Below, piece by piece: positions 23,135 through 31,195 of a stretch of 48,443 nt of DNA. The translations under genes and the position numbers were made by a program. The stretch covers positions 1 through 48,443 of the forward strand of contig JAJDYW010000001.1 of NCBI GenBank assembly GCA_022824925.1, written 5' to 3'. The DNA comes from Dehalococcoidia bacterium. Its GTDB lineage: Bacteria; Chloroflexota; Dehalococcoidia; Tepidiformales; Tepidiformaceae. The notes under the pieces were generated by a model that was not told the DNA's origin, did no database searches, and worked only from the letters and a program-made list of their open reading frames with translations. Numbering within the stretch: the first letter of the stretch is position 1; the number at the start of each line of letters is the position of its first letter.

Positions 23135-23890
23135 GTGCCCCGTCAGCGTCCCAAGCCGAGGGCCACCCCGGACGACCTCGCCTTTGGCGTGCACGCCTGC
23201 GAGCTGGCGCTGCGGCAGGGCCTCGCCCGCCGCCTCCTCCACGCCGACGGCGCCTCCAACCGGCGGGTCGCCGCGCTCGTCGAGCGGGCGCAGGCGCAGG
23301 GCCTGCCCGTCGAGGCGGTCGAGCCCGAGCGGCTCGCGGAGTTGACGGGCGGCGGGGTGCACCAGGGCGTGCTCGTGCGGCTGCGCAAGCTGCCGCTGGT
23401 CTCGATCCCGCGCCATGTGGAGGCGCCCTCGCTCGCGATCGTCCTCGATGGCGTCACCGACCCGCAGAACACGGGCGCGGTGCTGCGCGTGGCGGTCGCC
23501 ACCGGCGCCGAGGTGGTGGTCCTGCCGCCGCGACGGGGGGTTGCCCTCACGCCGGGGGTGCACCGCGCCAGCGCGGGGCTCAGTTTCCTGGCGCCCGTGG
23601 CCCCGCCCCTGAACCTCGCCCGCGCCCTGGCCCAGCTCAAGGAGGCGGGCTACTGGGTCGTCGCCGCCTCGCCCGGCGAGACCGCCGAGGACGCGACCAC
23701 CTTCGACTGGCCCGACCGCACGGCCCTCGTCCTCGGCGGCGAGGAGCGCGGCGTTGGCCGCCTGCTGACCGAATCGAGCGACTTCCGCGTGGCCCTGCCC
23801 ATGGATAGCCGCGTGGAATCGCTCAACGTGGGCGTGGCCTGCGGCGCGATGGCCTACCTCTGGCGGGCGCGCTGGCCCGCTAGAACGTGA
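23135..23890 (+). CDS. rlmB: TrmH-family (RlmB-type) RNA 2'-O-methyltransferase
   Basis: The protein has 251 residues. An N-terminal substrate-binding domain (FGVHACELALRQGLARRLLHAD, GVHQGVLVRLR) precedes the SPOUT knot. The SPOUT motifs are LAIVLDGVTDPQNTGAVLRVAVATGAEVVVLP (motif 1 with catalytic-site Asn), TALVLGGEERGVGRLL (motif 2) and VALPMDSRVESLNVGVACGAMAYLW (motif 3). RlmB methylates the 2'-O of a guanosine in 23S rRNA; a closely related tRNA enzyme cannot be excluded by eye. It starts with GTG preceded by AAAGGAG. It is convergent with, and overlaps by 11 bases, the PP2C/propeller gene. Confidence 0.92.
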   Translation: MPRQRPKPRATPDDLAFGVHACELALRQGLARRLLHADGASNRRVAALVERAQAQGLPVEAVEPERLAELTGGGVHQGVLVRLRKLPLVSIPRHVEAPSLAIVLDGVTDPQNTGAVLRVAVATGAEVVVLPPRRGVALTPGVHRASAGLSFLAPVAPPLNLARALAQLKEAGYWVVAASPGETAEDATTFDWPDRTALVLGGEERGVGRLLTESSDFRVALPMDSRVESLNVGVACGAMAYLWRARWPART

Positions 23891-26309
23891 CTCGCCGGAG
23901 CTGCTCGCCGCTGATCACGTAGCCGAACCCGTTGCGCATGGTGAAGGCCGACAGGTTCGCGAGGTCCTCGTGGCGGTACTGGCGCGCAAAGGTTCCGTCC
24001 TGCCCGAGGATGACGATGCGGTCGGCGCTCGTGTCGAGGATCGCGATCTCGTTCGCGAGGCCCATCGGGTAGGGCGTGGCTGCCGCCGCCAGGGGCGTGT
24101 CGATGCCGTCCTGGGCGAGGACGAGCGTGAGCTCGCCGCTGAAGCGCCGCACGGTGCCGTCCTCGTCGGCCGTCAGGAGGGCGCTTCCCGTCACGGACAG
24201 GCGCCGCGCGTTCACGAGGTCCGTTCCCTGGTGGGCGACGGTGGGGGCGAGCGCGAACCCGCCGGGACTCGCGTCGAAGCGGTAGATCGTCCCGGCGGGC
24301 GCGTCGAGCACGTAGAGCGATCCCTCCGTGAACGCCAGGTCCGTGATCGTGAGCCCCGCCGGGCGCGCGAACTCGACCTCGGAGATGAAGCCCGTCGGGC
24401 TCCAGGCCCAGAGCCCGCCGCCCTCGTCCGCGATCAGCAGGGCGGAGCCACCGGGCCGGGAGACATCGGCGAAGGTGATGGCGGCGGGCGCGAGCGGTGT
24501 CGCCTCGCCGGTGGCGTAAACCGTCACCTTCCGCCCCGTCGAGAGGCTGACCGAGATGACCTGCGCGCCCCCCGAGTCGAGCACATAGGCGTTCGCGTCG
24601 CTCACCACGAGCTGGCGCACGGCGATGGGCGCCTCGCCGAAGCCGCGCAGGTCGGCGATGGCGCGGATATCGGACGGGGCCACGATCGCGTCGAGGGCGG
24701 CCAGCTCGCGCATGGTCTGCTGCAGGAGCGGCTCGGCGAGGGCGCCGCCGCCCTCCAGCGACCTCGCTTCGAGGAGCGCGCCCCGTGCGCGTGTCAGCGC
24801 CTCGCGACGCTGCGCCGCCAGATCCACCGCGCCGGCGGTGGCGAGGTCGCGCTCCGCCTCGGCGATGAGCTGGGAGAGGCGGGTGCTCGCGTCGTCCTGG
24901 AAGAGGCCGGGAAGCGTGGCCCAGCCCACGATGGCCACGAGGATGAGCGCCGCCACCAGCAGGATCGACCAGGCGGGGGGCGAGAACCCCCCGCCCGCCG
25001 TCTCCACAAGGCCGCCGTTGCGCCGCCCCCCGCCGCCCATGCTGCGGCGGGCGCGCACCACGGCGCCGCCGGCCGGGGGTGGTGTCTGCAACTGCCCGGA
25101 GGTGGGCACGCTCGTCGCGGACGCGAGCTCCACCCGCCGGTCCGCGGCAAGTTCGCTGACGGGCGTGGCGTCGGTCGCATGGGAGCTGACCGAGGGCGGT
25201 GGCTGCCGCACGTGCGAGAGCTCGCGGAAGAAACTGCCGCCCGCCGCTGCCCGGTCGGCGGCCGAGGGCGGCCGCGCCGCCCGTCCGTCGTCTCCCACGG
25301 CCCGGCGCAGGAAGGGCGCCTCCTGCGGGCGCTCCATGGGCGCCACCTCCGAGAGGCTGGCGTCGACGCGGGATCGCGCATCGACCTCCCGCAGTCGCCT
25401 CCGGGCGACCTCCAGGGCCGATGCCTCTGGACCGTCCTCCACGAACAGGCTCGACTGGAAGTCGGACGAGCCCGCACGGCTCCACGGGGGCGCCTCGCCG
25501 CCGATGATCGGTCCCTCGCCGGCCGGGGTGGGCTGCTCCGCGCCCGGGCGCGGAGCAGGCGGCTGCGGCGCCAGCAAGGCCTCGCCCCGATCGGGCATGC
25601 CGATGAGGAGCACGGCGGCGTCCCGGAGGTGGGTGATACGGCGGTAGACCCCGGGCAGGACCTCGGGCAGCGAACGGGTGAGAACCTGGGTGAGTCCGTC
25701 CTCGCCGAGCGCGTCGGTGACGTTCGTCGTCGCCAGCAGGACACGGTCCCCCGGGGCGAGGGTGAGGGAGGTGAGCTGGGGCTGGCCCGGTTCGAGGCCG
25801 TTCATCGGCTCCGCGTGCTCCCCGTCCGGCTCGTAGACCGTCAGGGCGGCGGCGGAGGCGTGGGCGATGCTGGCGGGGCCCCGCGTGGCCAGCACGACGC
25901 GGTCGCCCTGGCGGGCCAGGCAGGCAAGGCCGAGCCCCACGCGATGCTGCGTGATGCTGCGCGTGTTCCACTCCATCACGGAGCGCTGGGCTTCGCCGTA
26001 GATGGCGATGAGTGCGCCGGTGAGGCTCAGGTTGAGTACCGTCCACGAGCGGACCGCCTGCGAGACGAGGTGCCCGGCGTAGTCGTTGGCGGCGGGCGTG
26101 GTGCCCTCCGCCAGCACGAACAGCTCGCAGCGGTCACCGCCGGTGCCGTTCCCCTCGGCGATGCCGACGGTGGCGCCCCGTTCCTGCGGCTCGTGGCCGA
26201 CGATGGCGAACTGCCCGACCTGCAGCTGTTCGTCCAGGGCTGCCCTCCGCGCGACGCCGTGCGCCCGCACGAGGGCCCCGCATGCCCGGGGTCCTCCCGC
26301 CTGGGGCAC
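23880..26309 (-). CDS. Degenerate PP2C-like domain + transmembrane helix + NHL-type beta-propeller
   Basis: The protein has 809 residues. Residues 30-270 follow the PP2C/PPM order: VGLGLACLARQGDRVVLATRGPASIA resembles the central strands, and LAPGDRVLLATTNVTDALGEDGLTQVL corresponds to the usual 'L.PGDRLLL.SDGLTD'. The metal-binding Asp-Gly pairs are replaced (AEGTT, ATTN), so catalysis is unlikely. A long disordered region follows, then one membrane helix (WSILLVAALILVAIVGWATLPG, around residue 430) and a coiled-coil stretch. The final domain of about 300 residues has repeated NHL-like strands outside the cell (LVVSDANAYVLDSGGAQVISVSL and similar). It probably links an outside binding domain to a cytosolic pseudo-phosphatase scaffold. 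Start GTG; the exact start is uncertain. Confidence 0.7.
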   Translation of the reverse strand: MPQAGGPRACGALVRAHGVARRAALDEQLQVGQFAIVGHEPQERGATVGIAEGNGTGGDRCELFVLAEGTTPAANDYAGHLVSQAVRSWTVLNLSLTGALIAIYGEAQRSVMEWNTRSITQHRVGLGLACLARQGDRVVLATRGPASIAHASAAALTVYEPDGEHAEPMNGLEPGQPQLTSLTLAPGDRVLLATTNVTDALGEDGLTQVLTRSLPEVLPGVYRRITHLRDAAVLLIGMPDRGEALLAPQPPAPRPGAEQPTPAGEGPIIGGEAPPWSRAGSSDFQSSLFVEDGPEASALEVARRRLREVDARSRVDASLSEVAPMERPQEAPFLRRAVGDDGRAARPPSAADRAAAGGSFFRELSHVRQPPPSVSSHATDATPVSELAADRRVELASATSVPTSGQLQTPPPAGGAVVRARRSMGGGGRRNGGLVETAGGGFSPPAWSILLVAALILVAIVGWATLPGLFQDDASTRLSQLIAEAERDLATAGAVDLAAQRREALTRARGALLEARSLEGGGALAEPLLQQTMRELAALDAIVAPSDIRAIADLRGFGEAPIAVRQLVVSDANAYVLDSGGAQVISVSLSTGRKVTVYATGEATPLAPAAITFADVSRPGGSALLIADEGGGLWAWSPTGFISEVEFARPAGLTITDLAFTEGSLYVLDAPAGTIYRFDASPGGFALAPTVAHQGTDLVNARRLSVTGSALLTADEDGTVRRFSGELTLVLAQDGIDTPLAAAATPYPMGLANEIAILDTSADRIVILGQDGTFARQYRHEDLANLSAFTMRNGFGYVISGEQLRRVTF

Positions 26310-26330
26310 GGCACTCTTTTTCGGGTCGAA

Positions 26331-26336
26331 ACTATA
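26331..26336 (-). promoter_or_regulatory. Possible -10 box of the PP2C/propeller gene
   Basis: TATAGT on the minus strand lies 21 bases before the GTG start, with an AAAGAG-type ribosome-binding site between. The -35 region is weak. Confidence 0.35.
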
Positions 26337-26427
26337 CGGCAGGCCAACGCCCCCGCAGGCCTCTCGACCGCCGGTGGCCCGCGGAAGCCCTCGAGCCGGG
26401 GGCAGTGCCCCTGCTGGAAGGGGGGCT

Positions 26428-27375
26428 CTAGTCGTCCTGCGCGAGGGCCCCCAGCAGCTCGATCGTGCGGTCGGATGCCGCGGGGTCGCTCTCGAGCCGG
26501 ATCACGCCCGCCAGCATCTCGTCCACCCCGTAGGAGGGCAGCGCGCGGATGCGCTCGGCGACGGCCTCCTCCGATCCCTGGATGACGAGCGCGTCCGACA
26601 TCGCCCGCGAGAAGGCGCCGTCCTCGGCCTCGGGGAAGCCCGCGTCCTGCCACATGGCGGAGTAGTAGGGCAGGCGCGGGTAGAAACCGAGCTGCGCAGC
26701 CGCCGCCTCCCAGACCGCGTCCGCGTCCTCGGAGACGACCACGGGCGTGTGGGAGACGAGGGCGGGTCGTTCCCGGCCCGCTTCCCGGGCCCCTTCCTCC
26801 ATGGCGGGGATGGCCACGCGCTGCTGGTGCGAGAGCGGGCTTACCCACGAGATGGCGCCGTCGGCCAGCTCGCCGCACAGCCGGTAGGCGTTGGGCCGCA
26901 GGGCCGAGGCCATGACCTTGACCTGCGTCGGCGCCTGGAGCTGCGCCTCGGCGTGGAGCCGCTCGCCGTGGAACGCGACCGACCCCTCCTGGAGGATGGA
27001 CTTGAGGATCGTGAGGTACTCGCGCAGGTGCTGCAGGGGCCGCACGAATTCGAAGCGGTACATGCCCTCCACGGCCGGCTTGTGGCTCGGCCCGACGCCC
27101 AGCTTCAGCCGCCCAGGCGCAAGCTGATCGACCACGACCGCACCCTGCACCACCGCCAGCGGGTGGCGGGGGAAGGTGGGGATGATCGACGTCCCGAACC
27201 CGATCTGCTCGGTCTCGCCCGCGGCCGCCGCGAACACCGCCAGCGGGTCGGGGGCGGGGCCGCCGCTCGTGAGCCAGGCCGTGTTCAGGCCCGCGCGGTC
27301 GGCCGCCACGATGCCGTCGATGATGGCGCTCGCGTCGCGCGCGAGGATGTGGGCGCCGATCGTCAGGTTGTTCAC
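26428..27375 (-). CDS. LLM-class (luciferase-like) F420-dependent oxidoreductase
   Basis: The protein has 315 residues. The N-terminus NLTIGAHILARDASAIIDGIVAADRAGLNTAWLTSGG and the following IGFGTSIIPTFPRHPLAVVQGAVVVDQLAPGRLKLGVGPSHKP are characteristic of the luciferase-like TIM-barrel family. The 'GTSI.P...RHP' block and LGVG motif bind a flavin or deazaflavin. Resemblance is to the F420-using, methylenetetrahydromethanopterin-reductase-like branch; the substrate is unknown. GTG start with AGGAGGAC upstream. A TAAGGT hexamer on the minus strand (27415-27420) could be its -10 box. It is divergent from the two small genes at 27.5 kb. Confidence 0.85.
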   Translation of the reverse strand: MNNLTIGAHILARDASAIIDGIVAADRAGLNTAWLTSGGPAPDPLAVFAAAAGETEQIGFGTSIIPTFPRHPLAVVQGAVVVDQLAPGRLKLGVGPSHKPAVEGMYRFEFVRPLQHLREYLTILKSILQEGSVAFHGERLHAEAQLQAPTQVKVMASALRPNAYRLCGELADGAISWVSPLSHQQRVAIPAMEEGAREAGRERPALVSHTPVVVSEDADAVWEAAAAQLGFYPRLPYYSAMWQDAGFPEAEDGAFSRAMSDALVIQGSEEAVAERIRALPSYGVDEMLAGVIRLESDPAASDRTIELLGALAQDD

Positions 27376-27520
27376 CGTTGTCCTCCTGGGTCGCCCGGCA
27401 GCGGGCGTCTGGCGACCTTAGCACGCAGGGCCTCTCCACCGCCCTCGAGCGACACCCACCCCTCGGTCCTCCCGCCTCCCGGCCCGACCATCCGGCCCAC
27501 ACCTTCCGAGGAGGACTGGA

Positions 27521-27661
27521 ATGCAGACGTTTCTCTCGAGCTATGCGAGGACGGTGACCGTGCTGCTGCGCGCCGCCGCCGGCCTCGCCCTGCACGGCCT
27601 GCTGCGGCCGCGCACCGACTGCGCAATCGAGGTGGCGACCGGCCGGGTGGCGCGCGCGTGA
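27521..27661 (+). CDS. 46-residue small protein, first of an overlapping pair
   Basis: The start ATG at 27521 has a strong GAGGAGGAC site upstream. The product has a short N-terminal segment that could be an amphipathic or membrane helix (SYARTVTVLLRAAAGLALHGLL) and a basic tail. It matches no family known to me. Its TGA overlaps the GTG of the next gene (GTGA, 27658-27661), so the two are translated in coupling. Composition is ordinary for the region. A real gene is likely because of the ribosome-binding site and the overlap. Confidence 0.5.
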   Translation: MQTFLSSYARTVTVLLRAAAGLALHGLLRPRTDCAIEVATGRVARA

Positions 27662-27897
27662 CGAGCGCCCCCATCGCGGTCGGCCGCAACATCGTCAACG
27701 TCGTCTCCGTGCTCGCCCTCGTGCTCGTCGTCTCGCTGCTGGGCCTCATCGCCCTCGGCGTGGTGGATGGCGACGCGGGCGTGCGCAACACCCTCACGCA
27801 CGTCTCCGAGACGGTCCTGGGCGTCTTCGTCGGCCTCGCCGCCGGCCGCCTGACCAGCAACGCCTCCGGCAAGTCCATCCCCTCGGAGGGCAGCTAG
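27658..27897 (+). CDS. 79-residue two-helix membrane protein, holin-like size and layout
   Basis: The protein begins MTSAPIAVGRN. It has two hydrophobic segments, IVNVVSVLALVLVVSLLGLIALGVV and LGVFVGLAAGRLTS, separated by a short loop (DGDAGVRNTLTHVSETV), and a polar C-terminus. Size, two helices and polar ends resemble class II holins and small phage membrane proteins, but many small host proteins share these traits, and no motif is decisive. It is coupled to the 46-residue gene upstream. The pair is isolated between an LLM oxidoreductase and a metallo-hydrolase gene, comparable to the isolated phage head genes elsewhere in the window. Confidence 0.55.
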   Translation: MTSAPIAVGRNIVNVVSVLALVLVVSLLGLIALGVVDGDAGVRNTLTHVSETVLGVFVGLAAGRLTSNASGKSIPSEGS

Positions 27898-27989
27898 CGG
27901 GCCTGCGGGGCGGCGCTCACCCGGCGTCGTCCCGCTGACCGCCCCGGCCCGGTACCCTTGGCGCCACCACCGACGAGAGGGAGGACGCC

Positions 27990-28634
27990 ATGGAGAAGCT
28001 GGTCGATGGCGATCTCGGCATCGTGCGCGCCGGTCCCGCCGGATTCGGCAACAACATCTACATCGTGATCGACGAGGCCTCCGGCGAGGCCGCCTTCATC
28101 GACGCCCCCGACGAAATCGAGAAGAGCATCGCCGCCGTCGAGTTCGCGGGTGTCGAACCATCCACCATCCTGCTGACGCACTCGCACGGGGACCACACCG
28201 CCAGCATCGTGGCGCTCAAGGAGCGCTACGGCTGCCGCCTCATCGCCGACCCCAACGAACCCTGGATCCCCGAGGGCACGCTCGATGAAACCGTCGGCGA
28301 CGGCGACACCGTCACGGTCGGAAGCCTCGCGTTCGATGTGGTCGCCATCCCCGGCCACACCCCCGCCAGCACGGCCTTCATCCACGGCGCCCACGCCTTC
28401 GTTGGCGATACGCTCTTCCCGGGCGGTCCCGGCCACTCGCGTTCGAACGACCTCTTCCAGCAGGAGATCACGTCGATCACCACGCGCCTGTACGCCCTTC
28501 CCGACGAAACGACGGTCTGGCCCGGCCACGGCGGCAACACGACTATTGGCGCGAGCAAGGCCGAGTACGAGGTCTTTGCCTCCCGCGAGCACTCCCCCGA
28601 CCTGCACGGCGACGTGCTCTGGCTGGAGTCCTAG
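27990..28634 (+). CDS. Metallo-beta-lactamase-fold hydrolase (glyoxalase II-like)
   Basis: The 214-residue protein has the metal motif THSHGDHTAS (HxHxDH), a downstream His in AIPGHTPAS, an Asp in FVGDTLF and a terminal His in VWPGHGGNTTIG. This is the complete binuclear metal set of the glyoxalase II/thioesterase-like group. The N-terminus NNIYIVIDEASGEAAFIDAP is also typical. The substrate is unknown; possibilities include thioester conjugates. The ATG has GGGAGGAC upstream. Its TAG stop is the first element of the hairpin array that follows. Confidence 0.88.
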   Translation: MEKLVDGDLGIVRAGPAGFGNNIYIVIDEASGEAAFIDAPDEIEKSIAAVEFAGVEPSTILLTHSHGDHTASIVALKERYGCRLIADPNEPWIPEGTLDETVGDGDTVTVGSLAFDVVAIPGHTPASTAFIHGAHAFVGDTLFPGGPGHSRSNDLFQQEITSITTRLYALPDETTVWPGHGGNTTIGASKAEYEVFASREHSPDLHGDVLWLES

Positions 28635-28750
28635 GAGAGCGCTCGCTTCGCTCGCTGAGAAGAGCGCTCGGCGCTTCGCGCCATCGCTGAGGAGAGCGGC
28701 CGGCTCCGCCGGCCTGAGGAGAGCGCGCGGCTGTCGCCGCGCTGAGAGGG
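28633..28750 (+). repeat. Left hairpin array (four to five units, forward orientation)
   Basis: Units of 26-32 bases read (G)AGGAGAGCG-[hairpin]-CTGAG and follow each other without spacers. The stem sequences differ: GCTCGC-type, CGGCGC/GCGCC, GCCGGC/GCCGGC, GCGCGGC/GCCGCGC. The frame stays constant. The first unit starts within the stop codon of the metallo-hydrolase gene. The array ends CTGAGAGGGGCG. Confidence 0.8.
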
Positions 28751-28826
28751 GCGTTCCGCGAGGTCTGGAGCTTCCCGTTCAATGGTTGTGATCGAAAGGT
28801 AGAATGGCAGGCCCGGGGGCAAGCGA

Positions 28827-29180
28827 TTGAACTACCGGCGAGCGGCGGTCTGGCAGAAAGCGATGGAGGCTGCTCGGGAGGTGTACCGTCTGGCCCCGTT
28901 GCTCCCGGACGAAGAGCGGTACGGGATGCGTTCGCAGATCACGCGGGCAGGGGTGTCGGTTGCCGCGAACGTCGCCGAAGGCTGGTCCCGCGAGGGCCAG
29001 CGGGATAAGGCTCAGTTCTTCGCGATCGCGCAGGGTTCCCTGGCCGAGACCGAGACGCTTCTCACCCTCTGCGAGGACTTCCAGTGGTTCCCTCGCGAGG
29101 AAACCACGACGCTTCGCGCACTCCTGGAGGAGGTAAGCCGCATGCTTACGACCCTCCGTCGGCAGCGCCGGGAACCCTAG
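28827..29180 (+). CDS. Four-helix-bundle protein (23S rRNA intervening-sequence/S23 family)
   Basis: The 117-residue protein opens [54 protein letters not shown]. The 'W..a...a..vy....LP..E.yGl..Q..RAavSv.aNiAEG..R' signature is diagnostic of this family, and it continues [17 protein letters not shown]. The fold is a four-helix bundle that forms rings. Members occur inside rRNA intervening sequences, as Avd in diversity-generating retroelements, and as lone genes of unknown role. It starts TTG. A TAGAAT hexamer at 28800-28805 may be the -10 box. It lies between inverted hairpin arrays, which suggests a mobile or formerly mobile unit. Confidence 0.9.
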   Translation: MNYRRAAVWQKAMEAAREVYRLAPLLPDEERYGMRSQITRAGVSVAANVAEGWSREGQRDKAQFFAIAQGSLAETETLLTLCEDFQWFPREETTTLRALLEEVSRMLTTLRRQRREP

Positions 29181-29279
29181 CCGTCCGGTTCTGAGGCGCA
29201 CAAGGAGACGCCCTGTGCCTCACACAGGGGCGTCGTGCCCGAAAGTACTCCTTGCGGGACCGGTATCTGAATTGTCTCG

Positions 29280-29295
29280 CGACCAACGTTGGTCG
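29280..29295. repeat. 16-bp perfect palindrome inside the right flank
   Basis: The half CGACCAAC is followed by its reverse complement. It lies 12 bases before the right hairpin array. A separate imperfect hairpin at 29206-29233 (GACGCCCTGTG/CACAGGGGCGTC) follows the four-helix-bundle gene and may terminate it. Confidence 0.5.
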
Positions 29296-29306
29296 GTCGG
29301 TGCTCC

Positions 29307-29487
29307 GCCCCCTCTCAGCGCGGCAGAGCCGCGCGCTCTCCTCAGCGATGGCGCGCAGCGCCGAGCGCTCTCCTCAGCCGCGCGGCAGCGCGGCGCTCTC
29401 CTCAGCGATGGCGCGAAGCGCCGAGTGCTCTTCGCAGGCGGGCGGAGCCCGCTGCTCTCCTCAGCGAGCGCAGCGAGCGCTCTCCTC
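29307..29487 (-). repeat. Right hairpin array (six units, reverse orientation)
   Basis: There are six contiguous units with the same frame as the left array but on the minus strand (read on plus: CTCAG-[hairpin]-GCTCTC). Two are nearly identical GCGATGGCGC-AGCGCC versions. The outer edge of the left array and the inner edge of this one match as inverted repeats (CGCCCC-CTCTCAGCGCGGC type). The array fills almost all of the 331-base gap before folE, where no gene is seen. Confidence 0.8.
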
Positions 29488-29497
29488 CCCGCGCTGC

Positions 29498-29503
29498 TAC
29501 GAT
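29498..29503 (+). promoter_or_regulatory. -10 box of folE, near-leaderless spacing
   Basis: TACGAT lies 8 bases before the folE ATG, directly after the right hairpin array. No ribosome-binding site is present. Confidence 0.4.
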
Positions 29504-29511
29504 CCGTCGCC

Positions 29512-30096
29512 ATGGCAATCGCGTTTGAGTCCGGAGTCGACGAGGGGCGCATCCGAGCGGCCGTCATCGAGATGCTGGAGGCGGTGGGCGACGACCCCTC
29601 CCGCGAGGGGCTGGTCGATACCCCTCGCCGCATCGCCGAGATGTACGCCGAGGTCTTCCAGGGGCTCGACGAGGATCCGGCCGACTACCTCAAGGTCGGC
29701 TTCGAGGTTGCGCACGACGAGATGGTCATCCTGCGCAACATCCCCTTCTACAGCATGTGCGAGCACCACCTGCTCCCCTTCCACGGCGAAGCCCACGTGG
29801 GCTACCTGCCGGAGGGCCGCGTCGTCGGCATCAGCAAGCTCGCCCGCGTCGTCGAGTCGTACGCCCGCCGCCCGCAGCTCCAGGAGCGCCTCACGAGCCA
29901 GGTTGCGGAGACCATCATGGAAGCCCTCGAGGCCGATGGCGTTGCCGTCGTCGTCGAAGCCGAGCACCTCTGCATGACCATGCGGGGCGTGCGCAAGCCC
30001 GGCAGCCGCCTGGTCACGAGCGCGATGCGGGGGCAGTTCAAGCGCTCCAGCGTGACCCGCTCGGAGTTCCTCGCCCTCGTCCACGGTTCCTCCTAA
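29512..30096 (+). CDS. folE: GTP cyclohydrolase I
   Basis: The 194-residue protein catalyses the first step of tetrahydrofolate biosynthesis, GTP to dihydroneopterin triphosphate. [25 protein letters not shown] is the family entry motif. [22 protein letters not shown] carries the zinc ligands Cys and His. [26 protein letters not shown] and [29 protein letters not shown] supply the third ligand Cys and the GTP pocket. The ATG at 29512 gives the correct N-terminus; upstream lies only the hairpin array. It is followed 5 bases later by a GNAT gene, and no other folate gene is adjacent. Confidence 0.97.
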   Translation: MAIAFESGVDEGRIRAAVIEMLEAVGDDPSREGLVDTPRRIAEMYAEVFQGLDEDPADYLKVGFEVAHDEMVILRNIPFYSMCEHHLLPFHGEAHVGYLPEGRVVGISKLARVVESYARRPQLQERLTSQVAETIMEALEADGVAVVVEAEHLCMTMRGVRKPGSRLVTSAMRGQFKRSSVTRSEFLALVHGSS

Positions 30097-30101
30097 CCGC
30101 C

Positions 30102-31145
30102 ATGCCCGATCGGGCGGACGAAGCCGGTCCCGCTTTCGCCGAAGGGCCGCTGCCGCTTATCACCTCCGAGCCGTTCGAGGCCCTCGCCCCGGAGTGGGAG
30201 GCGCTCCACGCCGCGACCCCCGGGGCGATGCCCTTCGCCCATCCCGCCTGGCACGAGGCGTGGCTGCGTCACGGCGGCGCGGGGGCCTACCCGGTGTTTC
30301 TCGCCCTGCGCGCCCCCGGTGGCGAGGAGGGCGAAGCGCCCCTGGCCGGCGTCATCCCCCTCGACGTTGGCGGCGCCGAGCCCCGCTTCCTCGGCGAACC
30401 CGACCTGAGCGACCACGCGGGCGCGCTCGTCGCGCCGGGCGGGGAGGTGGCGGCGGCCGCCGCCCTCATCGAGTGGCTCATGGAGGACCTCGCCCCGGGC
30501 TTCGAGGCGTGGGGGCTCCCTGCCGCGGGACCGTTCCGCCCCGCGCTCGTCGCCGCGGCCAAACGCTACGGCTGGAGAGCGGTCGAAGAACACGAGGCGG
30601 TCACGCCCGTGGTCGACCTGCCCGACACCTGGGACGGCTACGTTGCCGCCCTCCCGAAGAAGCACCGCCACGAGCTGCGCCGCAAGCTGCGAAACCTCGA
30701 GCGCGCGGGCGACGTGGGTTTCGCGTCCGAGCCCCCGCCGGGGGAGGAGGGCGAGGCGGTGGAGGGGCTGCTCGCGATGATGCGAGACAGCCGCGAGGCG
30801 AAGGCCGCCTTCCTCACGGACGAGCGCGAGGCCTTCTTCCGCGATCTCGCGGCGGGTCTCGGCGAGCACGGCCTCGCGCGCATCGCCACGCTCACGTTCG
30901 ACGGGCGCCCCGCCGCCCGCATCTTCGCACTCGAAGGAGGCGGCGCGACGATGCTCTACAACAGCGGCTTCGACCCGTCGCTCTCGAACCTGGCCGTCGG
31001 CCTGCTCTCGAAGGCGCTCCTCGTACGCGACGCCATCGAGCGCGGCCGCGCTGCCGTCGACTTCCTGCGCGGGGAGGAGCCGTACAAGCGCCACCTCGGC
31101 GGCCACCCCCGCGACATCGTCCGCCTCCGCCTCTCCCGGGGTTGA
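30102..31145 (+). CDS. CelD/BcsL-type GNAT acyltransferase
   Basis: The 347-residue protein is of the double-GNAT type (PF13480-like). N-terminal features are PFEALAPEWEALHAATPGAMPFAHPAWHEAWLRH and the substrate half. The C-terminal half has PKKHRHELRRKLRNLERAG, the diagnostic basic helix of this family, and ARIATLTFDGRPAARIFALEGGGATMLYNSGFDPSLSNLAVGLLSKALLVRDAIERGRAAVDFLRGEEPYKRHLG. Relatives act in exopolysaccharide or cell-surface acylation or aminoacyl transfer. Position 5 bases after folE suggests co-transcription. Position before an MshA-like glycosyltransferase and a PIG-L deacetylase hints at a small-glycoside pathway. Confidence 0.82.
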   Translation: MPDRADEAGPAFAEGPLPLITSEPFEALAPEWEALHAATPGAMPFAHPAWHEAWLRHGGAGAYPVFLALRAPGGEEGEAPLAGVIPLDVGGAEPRFLGEPDLSDHAGALVAPGGEVAAAAALIEWLMEDLAPGFEAWGLPAAGPFRPALVAAAKRYGWRAVEEHEAVTPVVDLPDTWDGYVAALPKKHRHELRRKLRNLERAGDVGFASEPPPGEEGEAVEGLLAMMRDSREAKAAFLTDEREAFFRDLAAGLGEHGLARIATLTFDGRPAARIFALEGGGATMLYNSGFDPSLSNLAVGLLSKALLVRDAIERGRAAVDFLRGEEPYKRHLGGHPRDIVRLRLSRG

Positions 31146-31195
31146 CGGCTCCAGATACGTTTCTCGCGAATAGGCGCTACGCTATCGGGACGCTC

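Noticed and set aside
28633..29487. CRISPR array
   Set aside because: The units are adjacent palindromes with variable stems and no constant repeat separated by unique spacers of uniform length; no cas gene is present.
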